Assembly (NCBI GenBank): GCA_025057295.1
Contig: JANWXO010000006.1
Coordinates: 1-34,726 of the forward strand
Direction of reading: 5' to 3'
Source of the DNA: Candidatus Binatia bacterium
Lineage (GTDB): Bacteria; Desulfobacterota; Binatia; Bin18
DNA: 34,726 nt
Positions 1 to 8,476 of this stretch are shown piece after piece; the stretch's first letter is position 1, and every line of letters starts with the position of its first letter. The position numbers and the translations under genes are program-made. The notes beneath the pieces are model-generated. The model was not told where the DNA came from and made no database searches. It saw nothing but the letters and a program-made list of their open reading frames with translations.

Positions 1-1176
1 CGTTTACCGTTGAATTTGGGCATTGTGCTCGATCGCAGTGGGTCGATGTACGACGAAAAACGCCTCGACTATGTGATCGAAGCAGTAAAATATCTGGTTC
101 AGCACCTCGGTCCTGAGGATCGGGCTGCTATTGTAGCGTTCGCCGATAAAGCTGCGGTTGTGGCGACTGCCGATCAACTCCTGCAGGATAAAGGGCGTGT
201 GTTGCGTGCCATTGATGACCTCGATCTTTTAGAGATCGGCGGTGGAACGCAAATGGCGCTGGGAATGGAGGCTGCACTGGCAGAGGTAGAAAAAAATTAC
301 TCGCCAAACCGCTTGAACCGCCTCTTGCTCCTCACTGATGGGCAGACCTACGAGGAGCGCAGATGCTTGGACTTGGCTCGCCACCATCGTGACCGCATAT
401 CCTGTAGCACCCTAGGGGTCGGGATCGAGTTTAACGAAAAGCTGCTCATGGAAATGGCAGAAGCGAGCGGGGCGAATTACCACTTCATTGGCGACCCAGC
501 CTCGATTCCGGATATCTTCTCCCGTGAGCTTGCAGGGCTGCGCAATATAGCGCTGACGAATGCGCGCCTCGAGGTACGGCTCAGCGCAGGGGTGCAGGTG
601 AAGGAGGTTTTTCGCGCCAGCCCGCAAATCTATGCGGTGAAAGAGGCAACGCCAGATGCCCAGCGTGCCTTGACCGTGCCTCTCGGGGATTTGGAGGCGG
701 GAGTGCCGAGCGCGGCTCTGCTCGTTTTAGTTTTACCCCCGCGCAAGCCAGGGCGGGTCCGTATTGCGCAGGCGACGCTTTGCTACGACACCCCGGAGGT
801 GAAGGGGCTGCGCGAAAATACCGAGGCGGTCGTCGAGTACACCCTTGACCGCACAATGGTGGGGAAGGCCAATGCGTACGTTATGAACCTTGTTGATCAG
901 GTGAGCATCGCCAAGCTGCAGAGTCAGGCCGAGGCTGCTCTGGCAGCAGGGAATGTCGAGCGAGCGACCCGCTTGCTTGGCAACGCTATTGCTGGCACCC
1001 AGCGCTTGGGGAATACCAAAGCCACGCAAGCCCTCGTGTCCCTGCAAAACGAGGTCAAGAAGACACAAAGCTTGGCTGGGCGGGCAGCGAAAACCCAACT
1101 GCTCACCGCGCAAGCCACGTTACGCAAAACGCAACTGCTCGATCCTGCGAGCGTCAGGGCTACGTTGCAGGAGTAA
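1..1176 (+). CDS. vWA domain protein with KTQ-repeat tail (5' partial)
   Basis: The frame is open to the left edge and reads RLPLNLGIVLDRSGSM, so the true start lies outside the window. An N-terminal von Willebrand A domain is seen: a perfect MIDAS triad DRSGS, GGTQ supplying the MIDAS threonine, and LLLTDG for the third metal ligand. It is followed by a beta-rich segment and a helical C-terminus. No signal peptide or membrane segment is visible, so it is probably cytosolic. The last 40 residues carry three KTQ(S/L)L motifs, which could be phospho-threonine sites for the neighbouring kinase and FHA proteins (inference). It is the first gene in view of a co-directional signalling block; vWA proteins paired with PP2C and a Ser/Thr kinase recall the TerY-P triad described in tellurite-resistance and conflict loci. 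The fold assignment is secure; the role is inferred. Confidence 0.9.
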   Translation, partial: RLPLNLGIVLDRSGSMYDEKRLDYVIEAVKYLVQHLGPEDRAAIVAFADKAAVVATADQLLQDKGRVLRAIDDLDLLEIGGGTQMALGMEAALAEVEKNYSPNRLNRLLLLTDGQTYEERRCLDLARHHRDRISCSTLGVGIEFNEKLLMEMAEASGANYHFIGDPASIPDIFSRELAGLRNIALTNARLEVRLSAGVQVKEVFRASPQIYAVKEATPDAQRALTVPLGDLEAGVPSAALLVLVLPPRKPGRVRIAQATLCYDTPEVKGLRENTEAVVEYTLDRTMVGKANAYVMNLVDQVSIAKLQSQAEAALAAGNVERATRLLGNAIAGTQRLGNTKATQALVSLQNEVKKTQSLAGRAAKTQLLTAQATLRKTQLLDPASVRATLQE

Positions 1177-1224
1177 GAGTCGTCATTGTCCTAGCGCGCT
1201 GAAATAGAGCAAGGAGGTCGTGTC

Positions 1225-1800
1225 ATGATCCGCTGTGCAGAGTGCGGCCACGAGAATATGGATGGTCTTGAATATTGTGATGCTTGTGGCGCAAAACTCT
1301 CCCTCTCGGCTGCTCCGACGGTCACGCCTGCGCCGGCGACATCTGAGAGTGCGGGGGCACCTGAACCGCCTCCGACCACTGCTGAAAGTGAAAGTGCTGC
1401 CCCACCAGCTCCTCAACCGGAAGCAGCGCCGGTGAGCGCTCCTGTGCAACCGTCCCCGGCCCCTGCAGCGATTCAAACCGCCAAGCTCATAATCGTCCGC
1501 GGTGGGACGGTAGGCAAGGTCTTTCCCTTACAAGTGGGGGATAATCTGATCGGTCGCTGGGACCCGGATTCAGGCGCCTTCCCCGACGTGGATCTGGAAG
1601 CGGATGATCCTGAGGCGCGCATCTCGCGCAAGCACGCGATCATTCGTGTCAGCGATAAAGTCGAGATCGAGGACATCGGGAGCCTGAACGGCACGTTTGT
1701 CAATCGTGGTCCTCGCCTTGAGCCCGGAACTCCTGTGACTCTCAAAGATGGCGATGAGATCATCGTCGGCAAAACCTTCTTTAAGCTCTCTTTGGTCTGA
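1225..1800 (+). CDS. Zinc-ribbon FHA domain protein
   Basis: A 191-residue cytosolic phosphothreonine reader. The N-terminal zinc ribbon has cysteines 4, 7, 18 and 21 (CAEC...CDAC). A Pro/Ala/Glu-rich flexible linker spans roughly residues 28-85. The C-terminal FHA domain (about 88-190) has the conserved IGR, a SRKHA phosphopeptide-binding loop and SLNGTFVN. The start is fixed by AAGGAGG about 7 nt upstream of the ATG. It lies 48 nt after the vWA gene and 36 nt before the pseudokinase-PP2C gene, in what looks like one operon. FHA domains bind pThr peptides; the likely ligands are autophosphorylated kinase or the vWA tail (inference). The zinc ribbon closely resembles that of the next gene, suggesting the two share an assembly partner. 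Confidence 0.93.
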   Translation: MIRCAECGHENMDGLEYCDACGAKLSLSAAPTVTPAPATSESAGAPEPPPTTAESESAAPPAPQPEAAPVSAPVQPSPAPAAIQTAKLIIVRGGTVGKVFPLQVGDNLIGRWDPDSGAFPDVDLEADDPEARISRKHAIIRVSDKVEIEDIGSLNGTFVNRGPRLEPGTPVTLKDGDEIIVGKTFFKLSLV

Positions 1801-1836
1801 GCTGACTCGCTACTGCGGCGAGGACTGGGGTGGGAG

Positions 1837-3510
1837 ATGAATGGTGAGTTGTTCTGCGACCATTCTCCTGCCAGAGAGGATACTCCGGTCATCTGCCCGG
1901 AGTGCGCTTCCGAGAATCCGGCCGAGGACACCTACTGTGTTGTCTGCGGTGCGGCATTGGCTGGTGATACTACCACACTCGTTCCGCTGGCGCTGGGAAC
2001 GGTCCTTGCCGAGCGCTATGTGATCGAATCGGTGCACTCCTATGGCAGCGAGAACCGCTATGTAGGCCGACGGTGCGATGGGACCTCTGGGCGGGTGCTC
2101 GTACGCGAGCGCGAACGCGAGGAGGCTGCCCTGTGGCGTGCGCTCGTGACACGCGCGGCTAGCCTCGCGCATCCGGCTATTGTGGTGCCCGAGGACTATT
2201 TCGAGCTCGCCGAGCGCGGTTATCTCGTCTGTCCGGAAGTGCCAGGGATCCGTTTGACCGAGCGGATAGGACGGACCACCGAACGTGAGGCGGTGGCCTG
2301 GGGGGTACAACTCTGTCAGCTGCTGGGCTTTCTGCACCGGCACGAGCTGCTCTGTCTTGAGTTCCCGCCAGAGTGGCTGGTGCTGAGTCGCGAGGGACGT
2401 CTCTGCTTGACGCACCTCGACGTGTTGACCGGAAAGAGTTCAGCGCCCGAAGAGAGGATCCTCACCGATGGCTACGCTGCCCCCGAGACGTATAAAGCCA
2501 CGGCTGTCGACGAGCGGTCCGAGGTCTTTGCCGTAGCGGCTCTCTTGTACACCCTGCTGGTCGGTAAACGTTTGCCGGTGGAGGGGTGGGCAGTGCAGCC
2601 TGAGCTGCCGGTTTTCTACCCAGACAAGGTGCTTTCTCCACGCCTGGAACGGGTCCTGCGCAAGGCGTTAGCGTACGATCCGCAGGAACGTTACGAGAGC
2701 GTCGAGGTGTTGAAGAAAACCCTGCTGGCCGTCAACCAGCATGTGCGCGTGCGCTCGGCCTGGCTCAGTGACGTTGGGGAAAAGCGCGACCATAACGAAG
2801 ACGCGGTGTTGCTCAAGGAGTCGGTGCGGAGCACGGTTGCTGGGGCTGAATTCGTCGGACTCTACATCGTCTCTGATGGTATGGGTGGAGCCGCAGCAGG
2901 AGAGGTGGCGAGTGCGTTAGCAGTACAAACTATTGCTGAGCACGTTGAGCAGAGGTTCCCTCATGGATACGGGATGAGCGACGGAGAGCGGGAAGCATGT
3001 CTGCGCGAGGCGATCGTAGCCGCCAACGCGGCGATCTACGAATACGGCAAGGAGCATCGCGAATCTGCGGGCTTAGGGGCGACAGTGGTAGCTGCTCTGA
3101 TCTGCGGATCTCGGTGCTCCCTTGCCTGGGTTGGTGATAGTCGGGCGTATCTGTGGGAGCGTGGACACTTGCAGCAGCTGTCGCGCGATCATTCCCTCGT
3201 TGCCCGCTTGGTCGAGATCGGCCAAATCAGTCCGGCGGAGGCGCGGACCCATGAGCACCGGCATCTCCTCATTCGGTCTTTGGGCAGTAAGGAACACGTC
3301 GTGGTGGACTCCTTGAGCCATCCTCTTGCGCGTGGAACGAAACTGTTGCTCTGTAGCGATGGCTTGACCACCCATGTGGAGGACCAGGTTCTCAGCGATA
3401 TTCTCAGTCGTCATCGTGATCCCGGCGACGCAGCGTTAGAGTTGGTCGTGGCGGCAAATGCAGGGGGAGGGAGCGATAACATTTCTGTGGTAGTGGTCTT
3501 TTACGAGTAA
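1837..3510 (+). CDS. Zinc-ribbon / pseudokinase / PP2C phosphatase fusion
   Basis: A 557-residue protein with three modules. Residues 18-40 form a zinc ribbon (CPEC...CVVC). Residues 58-298 have the layout of a Hanks-type kinase, but the glycine loop, the VAIK lysine, HRD (here LCL) and DFG (here HLD) are all lost, while the later AAPE and DERSEVFAVAALLY landmarks are kept, so it is a pseudokinase. Residues 308-556 form a complete PP2C Ser/Thr phosphatase with RDHNED, VSDGMGG, WVGDSRAY, CSDGL and GSDNIS, which contain the metal-binding aspartates. The phosphatase should reverse phosphorylation by the active kinase 14 nt downstream; the pseudokinase may dock that kinase or sense nucleotide (inference). 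A purine-rich GGGTGGGAG runs directly into the ATG. No membrane segment is seen. Confidence 0.93.
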   Translation: MNGELFCDHSPAREDTPVICPECASENPAEDTYCVVCGAALAGDTTTLVPLALGTVLAERYVIESVHSYGSENRYVGRRCDGTSGRVLVREREREEAALWRALVTRAASLAHPAIVVPEDYFELAERGYLVCPEVPGIRLTERIGRTTEREAVAWGVQLCQLLGFLHRHELLCLEFPPEWLVLSREGRLCLTHLDVLTGKSSAPEERILTDGYAAPETYKATAVDERSEVFAVAALLYTLLVGKRLPVEGWAVQPELPVFYPDKVLSPRLERVLRKALAYDPQERYESVEVLKKTLLAVNQHVRVRSAWLSDVGEKRDHNEDAVLLKESVRSTVAGAEFVGLYIVSDGMGGAAAGEVASALAVQTIAEHVEQRFPHGYGMSDGEREACLREAIVAANAAIYEYGKEHRESAGLGATVVAALICGSRCSLAWVGDSRAYLWERGHLQQLSRDHSLVARLVEIGQISPAEARTHEHRHLLIRSLGSKEHVVVDSLSHPLARGTKLLLCSDGLTTHVEDQVLSDILSRHRDPGDAALELVVAANAGGGSDNISVVVVFYE

Positions 3511-3524
3511 CGCGGAGCCCGGCT

Positions 3525-5918
3525 ATGCCCCGCAATGAGAATGGACAACTTGAGCCTGGCACCTTGCTTGCCGGGCGATATCGCATCGAACGGTTTCTCG
3601 CCGGCGGCGGCATGGGTCTCGTGTACCTCGCGCATGACCTGCGACTGGCAGACCGTCGCTGTGCCATCAAGGAAATTTTTGATCGCTTTACCAATACGGA
3701 GGAGCGTGCGCGGGCGATCGAATATTTTCACCGCGAGGCAGACACCCTCGCGCAACTCAAACACCCTTCGATTCCCGCCATTTTTGATCGCTTTGGGGAA
3801 GGCAATTGTCACTACCTCGTCATGGAGTTTGTCGAGGGCACGAACCTCGAAGAGGAGATCGCGGCCCAGGGAGGTGCGCTGGCGGAAGGGCGGGTCATCG
3901 ACATTGCTCGTGAACTCTGCGACGTGCTTGCCTATCTGCACAGTTTCCGCCCGCCGATCATCTATCGGGACATGAAGCCGGGGAATGTGATCCTCACCCC
4001 CAGCGGTCGGGTCGTGCTCATTGACTTTGGTATCGCACGGATCTTCTCGCCGCAAGGCAAAGCAACATTAATCGGTACTCCCGGCTTTGCGCCCCCCGAG
4101 CAGTATAGTGGAACGGTCGATGAGCGCTCCGACATCTACAGCCTGGCGGCCACGTTGCACTATTTGCTCACCGGTCGTGATCCCGAAAAGAACCCTCCGT
4201 TTTCGTTCCCTCCCGTGCATGCTCTCAAACCTGATGCGTCGCCGTTTTTGGCCGGGGCGATTGACAAGGCCTTGTCCTACAAGATGGAGGAACGGCCGCC
4301 GAGCGCTACCGCCTTTAAGGAAATGCTCCTGTATGGGCGGGGGTTGGATGGAGCACGGGCGCAGGCTGCGGCGTCGAAAGCGGCAACCCAGCCTCTGGAA
4401 CCCTTAGCAGTGCCGACGCTCGTGGCTCCAGCCCCACAGCGGCGCCGGAAAAGACGTTGGGCACGTGCGGTACTCCTCTTGGGCCTGGTCGTTGGGAGTG
4501 TCTATGGGGTATATACCCATCCCCAGCTGGTCGACCCTGAATATTTGATGCGGATCGGAGAACGTATCCCGTGGCAGCGTCTCGAGGCGGTCCTCCCGGA
4601 ATGGGGGCGGACGCGGTTACGCACATTTGTGGAGAACCTGCCGTGGGAGCGTGAGAAGCGCTTGCGAGCGCTCCGGGCAGACCCTGTCGCAGTCGTCTCG
4701 TTGAAGATCCTGCATACCTCGCGCGATGGCACTCCGCTCCCTCAGCAGAAGGCCTCCTATAGAGAGGACGAGGTGCAATATCTCACCTGGGAAGCAGTGC
4801 TCAAAAATCGCCTTGCTGGTCTCGAAGGGGCAAAGTATGAGCTCGAAGGGCGGTTCTTCGATCCCGAAGGAGGGGTAGCGGGCAGGAGCGCTGCTGGACG
4901 CTTTGTGCGCCCAGAGGAGGAACAGGTCGAACTGCGAGGGATTACCTTGCTCGAAGGGTTGAAAGAGCGGGCGAAAGGGGATTACCAGTTCGAACTCTAC
5001 CTTGGGGAACGGAAATTGGCCAGTCACACGGTGAGGATCGAGCCAACGCCAAAGGTAGAAGTCAAGCAAGAGCGACAGCCGGCAGAAGTGAAAGTTGCGG
5101 ACGCTCACCCTCCTGTTACTATTCCGGTACCCTCCCCCCCGCCGGCAGCTGTAGAGGCAGAGCGGAAGCGGCTCGCTGAGGAGGCGAAACGCGTTGCGCT
5201 GATTCAGGAGCGGAGCAAGAAGCCGCTCGAACTCAAAACGATTCGCTTCGTCAATACCGACAAGCAGGGCAAACGGTTGTCTCAGCCGACCGACAGATTT
5301 AGCGCTTCAGAGGTGCGTTTTGTGGCTTGGGAGGCGGTCTTTCGCAATCGTTTATACGAGCTCACTCCTTCGTATCACCGGGTTGAGGCCACGTATTACG
5401 GACCGAATGGCCAACCGCTCGGGACTGTGCAGGATGGCAAGGAGGTCCCCGCAAACAGTGCCGAGGCGACCTTCACCGGCCGCATCGGCAATACCAAAGG
5501 CGGAGCGTTTGTCCCTGGTACCTACCGCGTCGATTTCTACGTCAACGGTTGGCCGTTATCGTCTAAAGAGTTTGTCGTGGAAGACGACCGCGATGTGGGA
5601 CGCCTGTTGCGCCATCACGTTGGCAGTATGCTCGGCCTTGTGCCTGGACGCGAGGTCCCTCTGGAGATCACCTTCCGTCCCCGTGGGGACGGAAGCCTGC
5701 AAGGAGACTTGATCATCCACGAACCGGGGTATGGAGTGGCTCCGCTCGAAGGGCAGACGGATGGGTTCCGTATTGAGTTTCGCAGTCCTATCGGCCGGGA
5801 GACGTACCATTTTCAGGGATGGCGTGAAGAGGGCCGCCTGATCGGGACCTATACGGTCTCCCCCTCCGGGGCTGGTGGACGGTGGTCTGTACGGATTGGT
5901 GGCGGATCTGCGTCATAA
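3525..5918 (+). CDS. Transmembrane Ser/Thr protein kinase with duplicated sensor domain
   Basis: A 797-residue Hanks-type kinase. The catalytic domain (about 18-270) is intact: GGGMGLVY loop, CAIKE lysine 49, YRDMKPGN with catalytic Asp149 (His of HRD replaced by Tyr, tolerated in bacterial kinases), DFG at 167-169, and GTPGFAPPEQY. A juxtamembrane linker and RRRKRR stop-transfer charges precede one membrane helix at about 315-331, so the C-terminal 465 residues should be extracytoplasmic. That part contains two copies of a beta domain (about 391-507 and 568-686, sharing WEAVLKNRL and WEAVFRNRL) separated by a charged helical linker, then a third beta-rich domain (690-797). It has no PASTA repeats, so the ligand is unknown. 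It is the only catalytically competent kinase in the block and is the likely writer for the three FHA readers. Confidence 0.94.
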   Translation: MPRNENGQLEPGTLLAGRYRIERFLAGGGMGLVYLAHDLRLADRRCAIKEIFDRFTNTEERARAIEYFHREADTLAQLKHPSIPAIFDRFGEGNCHYLVMEFVEGTNLEEEIAAQGGALAEGRVIDIARELCDVLAYLHSFRPPIIYRDMKPGNVILTPSGRVVLIDFGIARIFSPQGKATLIGTPGFAPPEQYSGTVDERSDIYSLAATLHYLLTGRDPEKNPPFSFPPVHALKPDASPFLAGAIDKALSYKMEERPPSATAFKEMLLYGRGLDGARAQAAASKAATQPLEPLAVPTLVAPAPQRRRKRRWARAVLLLGLVVGSVYGVYTHPQLVDPEYLMRIGERIPWQRLEAVLPEWGRTRLRTFVENLPWEREKRLRALRADPVAVVSLKILHTSRDGTPLPQQKASYREDEVQYLTWEAVLKNRLAGLEGAKYELEGRFFDPEGGVAGRSAAGRFVRPEEEQVELRGITLLEGLKERAKGDYQFELYLGERKLASHTVRIEPTPKVEVKQERQPAEVKVADAHPPVTIPVPSPPPAAVEAERKRLAEEAKRVALIQERSKKPLELKTIRFVNTDKQGKRLSQPTDRFSASEVRFVAWEAVFRNRLYELTPSYHRVEATYYGPNGQPLGTVQDGKEVPANSAEATFTGRIGNTKGGAFVPGTYRVDFYVNGWPLSSKEFVVEDDRDVGRLLRHHVGSMLGLVPGREVPLEITFRPRGDGSLQGDLIIHEPGYGVAPLEGQTDGFRIEFRSPIGRETYHFQGWREEGRLIGTYTVSPSGAGGRWSVRIGGGSAS

Positions 5919-5936
5919 GAGAGGGCTATGTGAGGT

Positions 5937-6809
5937 ATGGAACTCTCGCGTGAGCGACTGGTGCTCTTCGCTGGAGCGGGTCTGCTGGGCGGGATCGCTG
6001 GATGGGCAGCTGCGGATCCCTTGGCAGCTGTGGGGAATGTCTATCTCCGTGCCCTCCTCCTCGGTGCTGTGATTGGTATTTTTGTCGGCGTCTTTATCAG
6101 TGCCATTGAGGGGCTGAGTGTCGGCCACAGAAATCAGACTTGGGAGGGCATCAAGCTGGGTTCGCTGGCTGGGTTTCTTGGTGGGGCGGGTGGACTGTGC
6201 CTGGGCGAGTTGGCATTTGGCATGTTTGGTGGTTTAGGGGGGAGGATTCTGGGCTGGAGCATCTTCGGGCTTGCTGTCGGATTGGGAGCGGGGTGGGTTG
6301 GGCGCTCGCCTGCGCGGCTGCGCAACGGCAGCCTCGGGGGTTGCTTGGGCGGGGCGATCGGCGGTGCCCTCTATCAGAGCGTCACCGCCTTATTCCCTCA
6401 AACCGCCGGACGTGGTGTCGCTCTGGCGTTGCTCGGCGCGGCGATTGGCCTGGGTATCGGGTTCGTCAGCGAGGTGCTCAAGCGAGGCTGGTTTATGGTG
6501 ATCCGCTCGCAAAGCCGCAACGCACGGGAGGGAAAAGAGTACCCCTTGGTCAAAGCGAAGACGACGATCGGGCGCGCTGAAGAGAGCGATGTCGGTTTGT
6601 TCGGTGATCAGTCGGTTGCCAACCTGCATGCGGTTGTAGAACGGCAGAAAGGAAAATTTATCCTTTTGCGGGGCGAGGGGCTCGTGCGGGTCAACCACGT
6701 CCCTGTGACACAACCGGTCCAACTCAAGAACGGCGACCGCGTCGAGATCGGTGGGACCCTGTTGCTCTTCCGCGAACGGGCCGGGAAGGGCTCATACAGA
6801 ACCTCATAG
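5937..6809 (+). CDS. Glycine-rich multi-pass membrane protein with C-terminal FHA domain
   Basis: 290 residues. The first 185 or so are a string of hydrophobic, glycine-zipper-rich helices (GFLGGAGG, GGLGG, GGCLGGAIGGAL, LLGAAIGLGIG), probably five to seven membrane passes. Residues about 200-288 form a divergent FHA domain with TIGRAEESDVGL and a conserved histidine in SVANLHAVV, where the usual SRxH arginine is replaced; GDRVEIGGT closes the fold. The domain should face the cytosol and tether phosphorylated partners to the membrane. It lies 18 nt after the kinase gene. The start is supported by GAGG a few bases upstream. Whether the divergent FHA still binds phosphothreonine cannot be decided from sequence; it may be a docking module only. 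Confidence 0.88.
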   Translation: MELSRERLVLFAGAGLLGGIAGWAAADPLAAVGNVYLRALLLGAVIGIFVGVFISAIEGLSVGHRNQTWEGIKLGSLAGFLGGAGGLCLGELAFGMFGGLGGRILGWSIFGLAVGLGAGWVGRSPARLRNGSLGGCLGGAIGGALYQSVTALFPQTAGRGVALALLGAAIGLGIGFVSEVLKRGWFMVIRSQSRNAREGKEYPLVKAKTTIGRAEESDVGLFGDQSVANLHAVVERQKGKFILLRGEGLVRVNHVPVTQPVQLKNGDRVEIGGTLLLFRERAGKGSYRTS

Positions 6810-6876
6810 TGTTCAGCGTGCTGAGCGCGTCAGGCATGCTTGTCTCATAGAGCGGAAATCTGAGGAGAGAAAAACA

Positions 6877-8454
6877 GTGCGTTGGCGATATTACCCGTCA
6901 GAACTATCCCGCGCGAAAAAGCCGGATCTATACGTATCGATCTTCGCTGCACTGCTGTGGTATGGGCTCGTTGGCTTCGGTTCCTTCTTCCTGGGACTGA
7001 CTCTGACCCGTGCAGCAGAAACGGTTGTGGTGTCGCTCACCAGTCCGCATCTGGATAATTTTGCCAATGGGGGAGCGGTGGGACTCTACTTTAGCGCCAC
7101 CGACCGGCACGGCCAGCCGGTTGCTCAGTTGAGGCCGGAGAATGTGGAGGTACTGGAGGATGGACAGAAAGTGCAGGTGGTCGATTTTCGAGGGGAGGAG
7201 CAAGGACGGCCGGTGGATATCGTGGTGGTGTTCGACATCACCGAGAGTATGGGACCCTTTATCGAAGGAATGAAGGAGGCCACGATCGACTTTGCCGACC
7301 GCCTTGTAAAAGCGAATCGTGATTATCGCCTCGGGTTGGTGACCTTTGAGGACTACGTGACGCGGGACGATACGACCTTCACGCGGAGTGCGCGCGAGTT
7401 TAAGAGCTGGGTGGGGGCGCTGCAAGCTGCAGGCGGAGGGGATATCCCGGAGAACTCCCTGGACGCGCTGGAGGTGGCCAGCCGTTTTCCCTTTCGGCCC
7501 GAAGCGCAAGCTGTCATCATTCTGATTACCGATGCGCCCAACCATTTCCGTGGCGATGGATCGGAGAAGAACAATCCCTACGGGCGGGAAGTGACGCAAC
7601 GGACGGCTGACGAGGTGCTGGAGGCCCTGCAACGGGCACGGGTGAGCGTCTACGCTGTCGCACCACCGCCGTTTGTGGCGCCCGACTTGCACAAGCTCGC
7701 GCGGGAGACGGGAGGGCGGCACTACAACATCGTCAGCGAGGGCAGACGTTTTCCAGAACTTATCGGTGAGATTGGGCGCTCGCTCGCTTCACAATACTTC
7801 CTGACCTACCTCAGCCCGCGGCCAGTCGAAGATGGCACCCGGCGAGAGATCACCCTCCGCATCACTCATCCCAACGGCGAGGGGGAGGCGCGTACCGCCT
7901 ATCAAGTCCGCGGGGTTGGTGGTGCACGCGTCGTGGCCCCAAGCGCTGTTCCCGGTGTCCCGACTTCTGATGGGCTGATTACCTACCAATGGTGGAATGT
8001 GGTTATTCCGCTCCTTGCGGGCGCCTGCCTGCTCTTGTTAGCCCGGGTCCGCCTGAGCGAGCTCCCTGCCGAGATCCGCAGTCTGGTCAACCCGCTAACC
8101 GGATGGAGTGGTGGCGCAGCAGCGGCGGTCGCGCCAGAGAAACCTGCTCCCTATGCACGCTTGATCCGCCAAAGCTCCTTCGACCAGGTGCCTCGTGAAA
8201 TCCCCTTGAGCCGGGACGAGATGGTCATTGGGCGTGGGGAGGAATGCGATGTGATTATTCCCCATGCGTCCGTTTCACGCGAGCATGCACGGGTGAAGAA
8301 ATTACGGCCCGGTTACGTGCTGTTCGATTTGCAGAGCAAAAACGGCACCTATGTAAATGGCCGACCTATCGTCGAGAACCTCCTCAAGGATGGCATGCAG
8401 GTCCGGATCGGAGAAGTGGAGTTTGTATTCTATGGTCCACAATCCCCTTCCTGA
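6877..8454 (+). CDS. Membrane vWA-FHA protein (extracytoplasmic vWA, cytosolic FHA)
   Basis: 525 residues from a GTG start with GAGGAG 9 nt upstream; this start is preferred to an earlier in-frame ATG that overlaps the previous gene. A hydrophobic segment at 20-46 acts as signal or anchor. A vWA domain spans about 112-310 with a MIDAS-like DITES at 120-124 (Thr replaces the middle Ser), GGGDIPENSLDAL and LITDAP. A second helix (372-391) leads into a canonical FHA domain (about 445-520): VIGRGEECDV, SVSREHA, SKNGTYVNG. The topology places vWA outside and FHA inside, linking an external metal-dependent adhesion event to internal phosphothreonine binding (inference). It is the last gene of the block and converges on the methyltransferase gene with a 22-nt gap and no clear terminator. 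Confidence 0.92.
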   Translation: MRWRYYPSELSRAKKPDLYVSIFAALLWYGLVGFGSFFLGLTLTRAAETVVVSLTSPHLDNFANGGAVGLYFSATDRHGQPVAQLRPENVEVLEDGQKVQVVDFRGEEQGRPVDIVVVFDITESMGPFIEGMKEATIDFADRLVKANRDYRLGLVTFEDYVTRDDTTFTRSAREFKSWVGALQAAGGGDIPENSLDALEVASRFPFRPEAQAVIILITDAPNHFRGDGSEKNNPYGREVTQRTADEVLEALQRARVSVYAVAPPPFVAPDLHKLARETGGRHYNIVSEGRRFPELIGEIGRSLASQYFLTYLSPRPVEDGTRREITLRITHPNGEGEARTAYQVRGVGGARVVAPSAVPGVPTSDGLITYQWWNVVIPLLAGACLLLLARVRLSELPAEIRSLVNPLTGWSGGAAAAVAPEKPAPYARLIRQSSFDQVPREIPLSRDEMVIGRGEECDVIIPHASVSREHARVKKLRPGYVLFDLQSKNGTYVNGRPIVENLLKDGMQVRIGEVEFVFYGPQSPS

Positions 8455-8476
8455 CCGATGGCAAACCACTGCGTCT

